Assembly: GCA_938021685.1 (NCBI GenBank)
Contig: CALIFM010000061.1
Coordinates: 1-18,956, forward strand
Direction of reading: 5' to 3'
Source of the DNA: an uncultured Gammaproteobacteria bacterium
GTDB lineage: Bacteria; Pseudomonadota; Gammaproteobacteria; Arenicellales; Poriferihabitantaceae
Length of the DNA stretch: 18,956 nt
A model generated the notes under the pieces. That model was not told where the DNA came from. It was given only the letters and a program-made list of their open reading frames with translations, and did no database searches. Below, piece by piece: positions 16,607 to 18,956 of the stretch. A program made the position numbers and the translations under genes. Within the stretch, counting starts at the first letter, position 1. Every line of letters begins with the position of its first letter.

Positions 16607-17380
16607 ATGAAACTGATTGATTCGCATATTCACCTTGATTTTGATGTCTTCGACAATAAGCGCGAAGCGTTGATAGTCGAAGCCCAGCAGCACGGAATAA
16701 CACAATTTGTGGTGCCAGCAGTGACTGCAGCTAGTTGGCCAAAATTAACTAGACTGGCCAATGAAAATGCGGCTATTCGCCCAGCTTTTGGTCTACATCC
16801 ATATTTTACCGATGAACACCAGAACGCTCATATCAATAAACTGGACGCCCTACTGGCGCGCACTCCTGCTATAGCAGTAGGAGAAATTGGCCTGGATTAC
16901 TTTCTACCCAATTTAGACCGTGGGCAACAGCAGCATTTTTTTATTGAACAATTACAGTTAGCTAAAGCCCAGCACCTACCCGTCATTTTACACGTACGTA
17001 AAGCCGTAGATGAAGTGATTAAGCATTGCAAACAACAAGGTGTATCCAGCGGCATCGCCCACAGCTTTAATGGCAGCGCTCAGCAAGCCAAGCAATTGTT
17101 AGACATGAACATTAAGCTCGGTTTTGGCGGCGCTATTACCTACTCGCGCGCCAAGCGACTGCGTCAACTGATTATGCAGCTACCATTAAGCGCTTTGTGC
17201 ATTGAAACTGACGCCCCAGATCAACCAGTGCAACGCCTGAATAAACAAGTTAACACACCAGATGCCTTGCTGGATGTGTTTGATACCGTATGTCAGCTGC
17301 GCCATGAACCGCCCGAAGAAATTGCTGCCTGCTTATACGAAAACACCTTGCAAGCCTTGCAGATGACGCCGCCTGACTAG
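16607..17380 (+). CDS. TatD family metal-dependent hydrolase (YjjV-like)
   Basis: TatD-family proteins are TIM-barrel metal hydrolases; some have 3'-5' exonuclease activity on DNA, and the biological role of the YjjV branch is unclear. I choose ATG 16607, preceded by TTAGG, over the TTG one codon upstream, giving 257 residues. The metal ligands are all visible: H7 and H9 in DSHIHLD, E93 in VGEIGLDYF, H129 in VILHVRKA, H152 in AHSFNGS, and D202 in ETDAPDQP. The protein is cytoplasmic, with no signal peptide. It is transcribed away from lolA, and the next gene starts 109 bases downstream on the same strand. Confidence 0.92.
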   Translation: MKLIDSHIHLDFDVFDNKREALIVEAQQHGITQFVVPAVTAASWPKLTRLANENAAIRPAFGLHPYFTDEHQNAHINKLDALLARTPAIAVGEIGLDYFLPNLDRGQQQHFFIEQLQLAKAQHLPVILHVRKAVDEVIKHCKQQGVSSGIAHSFNGSAQQAKQLLDMNIKLGFGGAITYSRAKRLRQLIMQLPLSALCIETDAPDQPVQRLNKQVNTPDALLDVFDTVCQLRHEPPEEIAACLYENTLQALQMTPPD

Positions 17381-17489
17381 CATAAATAAGAGACGTGTAA
17401 ATCAACACGTGAACACTAAAATTAATGGTGACGGCAAGTCACAAGCCTTGTTAAACTTCACCTGATACCAACCTATTTTTTGCAGCACC
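17381..17489. promoter_or_regulatory. Gap with two perfect dyads ahead of the aminotransferase gene
   Basis: The gap has ACGTGT/ACACGT (17393-17398, 17405-17410; 6-base loop) and GTGAC/GTCAC (17428-17432, 17438-17442; 5-base loop). Neither is followed by a T-run, so they look more like operators or weak leader hairpins than terminators. No good ribosome-binding site precedes the ATG at 17490. Confidence 0.3.
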
Positions 17490-18761
17490 ATGAAGCCATT
17501 GGCCCAATTATCAGTGCAAGAGCGTCAAGCTCTGCACCAGCAATTAAGTGAACAGCACAGCGAGCTAAAAGCGCAAGGCTTGTCATTAGACATGACACGC
17601 GGCAAGCCCAGTACTGAGCAGCTTGATTTAGCCAATGCATTGCTTAGTAAAGAAGACTACATTGCCAGCGACGGGACTGATTGCCGCAATTACGGCGGCT
17701 TAGATGGCTTACCAGAAATGAAGGCTTTATTTGCGCAGATGCTTGAAACGGATGCATCCAATATTATCGTCGGCGGCAACTCTAGCCTAACCTTGATGCA
17801 TGATGCACTAGTCCGTGCCTGCCTACATGGCACTGCCGGTGTGAATAAGCCTTGGGTAGGGCAAGAAAAACGTTTTTTGTGCCCGAGCCCAGGCTACGAC
17901 CGACATTTTTTAATCACCGAAACATTAGGCTTTGAGCTAGTGCCAGTAGCCATGACCGACCACGGCCCTGACATGGATGAAGTAGAAGCACTGGTTGCCA
18001 AAGACGCCAGCATTAAAGGTATCTGGTGTGTTCCAAAATACAGCAATCCCACAGGAGCGACATACTCTAACGAAGTGGTAAACCGTTTAGCGAAAATGCC
18101 TTGCGCGGCGCCAGACTTCACTATTATGTGGGACAACGCCTATGCTGAGCATCATCTGGATGGTAACTTGGACAAACTACAAGACATCATCAGCACTTGC
18201 GCCGAAATGGGCTATCCTAACCGGCCACTGGCATTTGCCTCAACCTCTAAAATTAGCTTTGGTGGCTCTGGAGTAGCATGCTTGGCCTCCAGCGAAGAGA
18301 ATATTGTACATGCAAAAAAACACATTAGCGTGCAAAGCATCGGCCCCGATAAGCTTAACCAATTGCGCCATGTGCGCTTTTACAAAAATTTATCTGGCGT
18401 GCGCCAGCACATGAAGAACCATGCCGCAGTGCTAAAACCTAAGTTTGATGAAGTAGGTAATATCTTACAACAACAACTGGCAAGCAGCGAAGTTGCCAGC
18501 TGGACTCGGCCACGCGGTGGCTATTTCATTAGCCTTGATATGCAGATTGGATCAGCAAAACGCGCCATTGAATTAAGTGATCAAATTGGCGTAAAGCTAA
18601 CCGGCGCGGGTGCACCGTTTCCATACGGCCATGACCCTCTAGACGGCAATATTCGTATTGCACCTTCGTTTCCTAGCTTGTCAGAACTTCGTCAAGCTAC
18701 ACAAGCTTTGGCATTATGCGTCAAACTAGCAGCCGTTGAAGCCAGCCTTGATTATCAATAA
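17490..18761 (+). CDS. PLP-dependent aminotransferase, class-Ic aspartate aminotransferase type (PF12897-like)
   Basis: The 423-residue protein is a fold-type I PLP enzyme. Visible landmarks are the N-terminal DMTRGKPS loop (34-41), CRNYGG, SNPTGA with N186, WDNAYAEHH with D215 and Y218, STSKISFGGSG with K254 as the PLP lysine, and NIRIAPSFP with R389 for the substrate carboxylate. This pattern fits the PF12897 group rather than AspC or AspB. From memory, M. tuberculosis Rv3722c belongs here and acts as an aspartate aminotransferase. The expected reaction is exchange of the amino group between aspartate and 2-oxoglutarate in the cytoplasm. Substrate is inferred from the family; a related amino acid cannot be excluded. 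The gene lies downstream of the TatD-family gene and may have its own promoter. Confidence 0.87.
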   Translation: MKPLAQLSVQERQALHQQLSEQHSELKAQGLSLDMTRGKPSTEQLDLANALLSKEDYIASDGTDCRNYGGLDGLPEMKALFAQMLETDASNIIVGGNSSLTLMHDALVRACLHGTAGVNKPWVGQEKRFLCPSPGYDRHFLITETLGFELVPVAMTDHGPDMDEVEALVAKDASIKGIWCVPKYSNPTGATYSNEVVNRLAKMPCAAPDFTIMWDNAYAEHHLDGNLDKLQDIISTCAEMGYPNRPLAFASTSKISFGGSGVACLASSEENIVHAKKHISVQSIGPDKLNQLRHVRFYKNLSGVRQHMKNHAAVLKPKFDEVGNILQQQLASSEVASWTRPRGGYFISLDMQIGSAKRAIELSDQIGVKLTGAGAPFPYGHDPLDGNIRIAPSFPSLSELRQATQALALCVKLAAVEASLDYQ

Positions 18762-18832
18762 GGTCGGCTATATTTCAACAAGCGCCCAATTGTTTAATTG
18801 AACAGACAAGGCTCAGACTAAAAGAGCTTCAT

Positions 18833-18851
18833 ATTGCTGCGCCAGCAATTT
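18833..18851 (+). terminator. Possible terminator after the aminotransferase gene
   Basis: A perfect 7-base stem (18833-18839 against 18843-18849, ATTGCTG/CAGCAAT) with a 3-base loop is followed on the plus strand by TTATTTA. The T-run is interrupted and the stem is short, so strength is doubtful. The position, about 70 bases past the aminotransferase stop and ahead of a convergent gene end, is right for a terminator. Confidence 0.4.
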
Positions 18852-18873
18852 ATTTACTCTCTCACTCAAGACA

Positions 18874-18956
18874 CTATTGATCGCTAGTAGCCGATGCCGC
18901 GTTTGTCTCTGCTATATTGATAGCACGCTCTAAACTTTCGAGTAACGCAGCCTCTC
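18874..18956 (-). CDS. C-terminal end of an unidentified gene (cut by window edge)
   Basis: On the minus strand one frame stays open from the window edge to TAG at 18876-18874, encoding about 27 residues. They include EAALLESLERAINIAE, an amphipathic helix, then a small-residue tail ATSDQ. Another frame also stays open to within a few bases (TAG near 18885), so the choice rests on protein-like composition only. The family is not recognisable. It converges with the aminotransferase gene. Confidence 0.35.
   Translation of the reverse strand, partial: EAALLESLERAINIAETNAASATSDQ

Overview
The window reads as a chromosomal segment of a non-enteric proteobacterium. Gammaproteobacteria is most likely and Betaproteobacteria is not excluded. 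It carries a canonical Smc rather than MukB, the smc-zipA-ligA order, and a lolA-rarA-(crcB)-serS order; both are familiar from pseudomonad-like gammaproteobacteria and from betaproteobacteria. Base composition looks moderate and even throughout. I see no insertion sequence, prophage, CRISPR array, rRNA or tRNA. Coding density is high, and no gene-free stretch exceeds about 260 bases.

Layout: (1) 1-1566, plus strand: the 3' end of an HprK-related kinase, overlapping a nucleotidyltransferase-fold protein. This is the edge of a poorly understood locus type (the 'HPr-rel-A' set) that usually accompanies exosortase/exopolysaccharide genes. (2) 10095-1585, minus strand: smc, zipA, ligA, yjbQ and a family-4 glycosyltransferase, closely packed and probably co-transcribed, converging on region 1 with an 18-base gap. 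(3) 11762-10277, minus strand: a homocysteine S-methyltransferase and a LysE-family exporter, followed by a hairpin that sits just ahead of smc. (4) 16345-11960, minus strand: lolA, rarA, crcB, serS and a short-chain dehydrogenase as one tight unit. (5) 16607-18761, plus strand: a TatD-family hydrolase and a class-Ic aspartate-type aminotransferase. (6) 18874 to the right edge, minus strand: the last codons of an unidentified gene.

Most of the content is housekeeping: chromosome organisation, cell division, DNA ligation, replication-fork rescue, lipoprotein transport and seryl-tRNA charging. The strongest anomaly is crcB, the fluoride channel gene. Its start codon overlaps the rarA stop (ATGA) and every key channel residue is encoded, but a run of seven G puts the two halves in different frames. 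The run lies exactly in a G GGG GGG slippery register, so one extra G, or a -1 slip, restores a normal 126-residue channel. It could be a sequencing error, a real or phase-variable knockout, or recoding. Other points of interest are the HprK-like kinase/nucleotidyltransferase pair, a ZipA with an unusually long C-terminal half, and a terminator-like hairpin between a perfect -10 box and the smc start codon.
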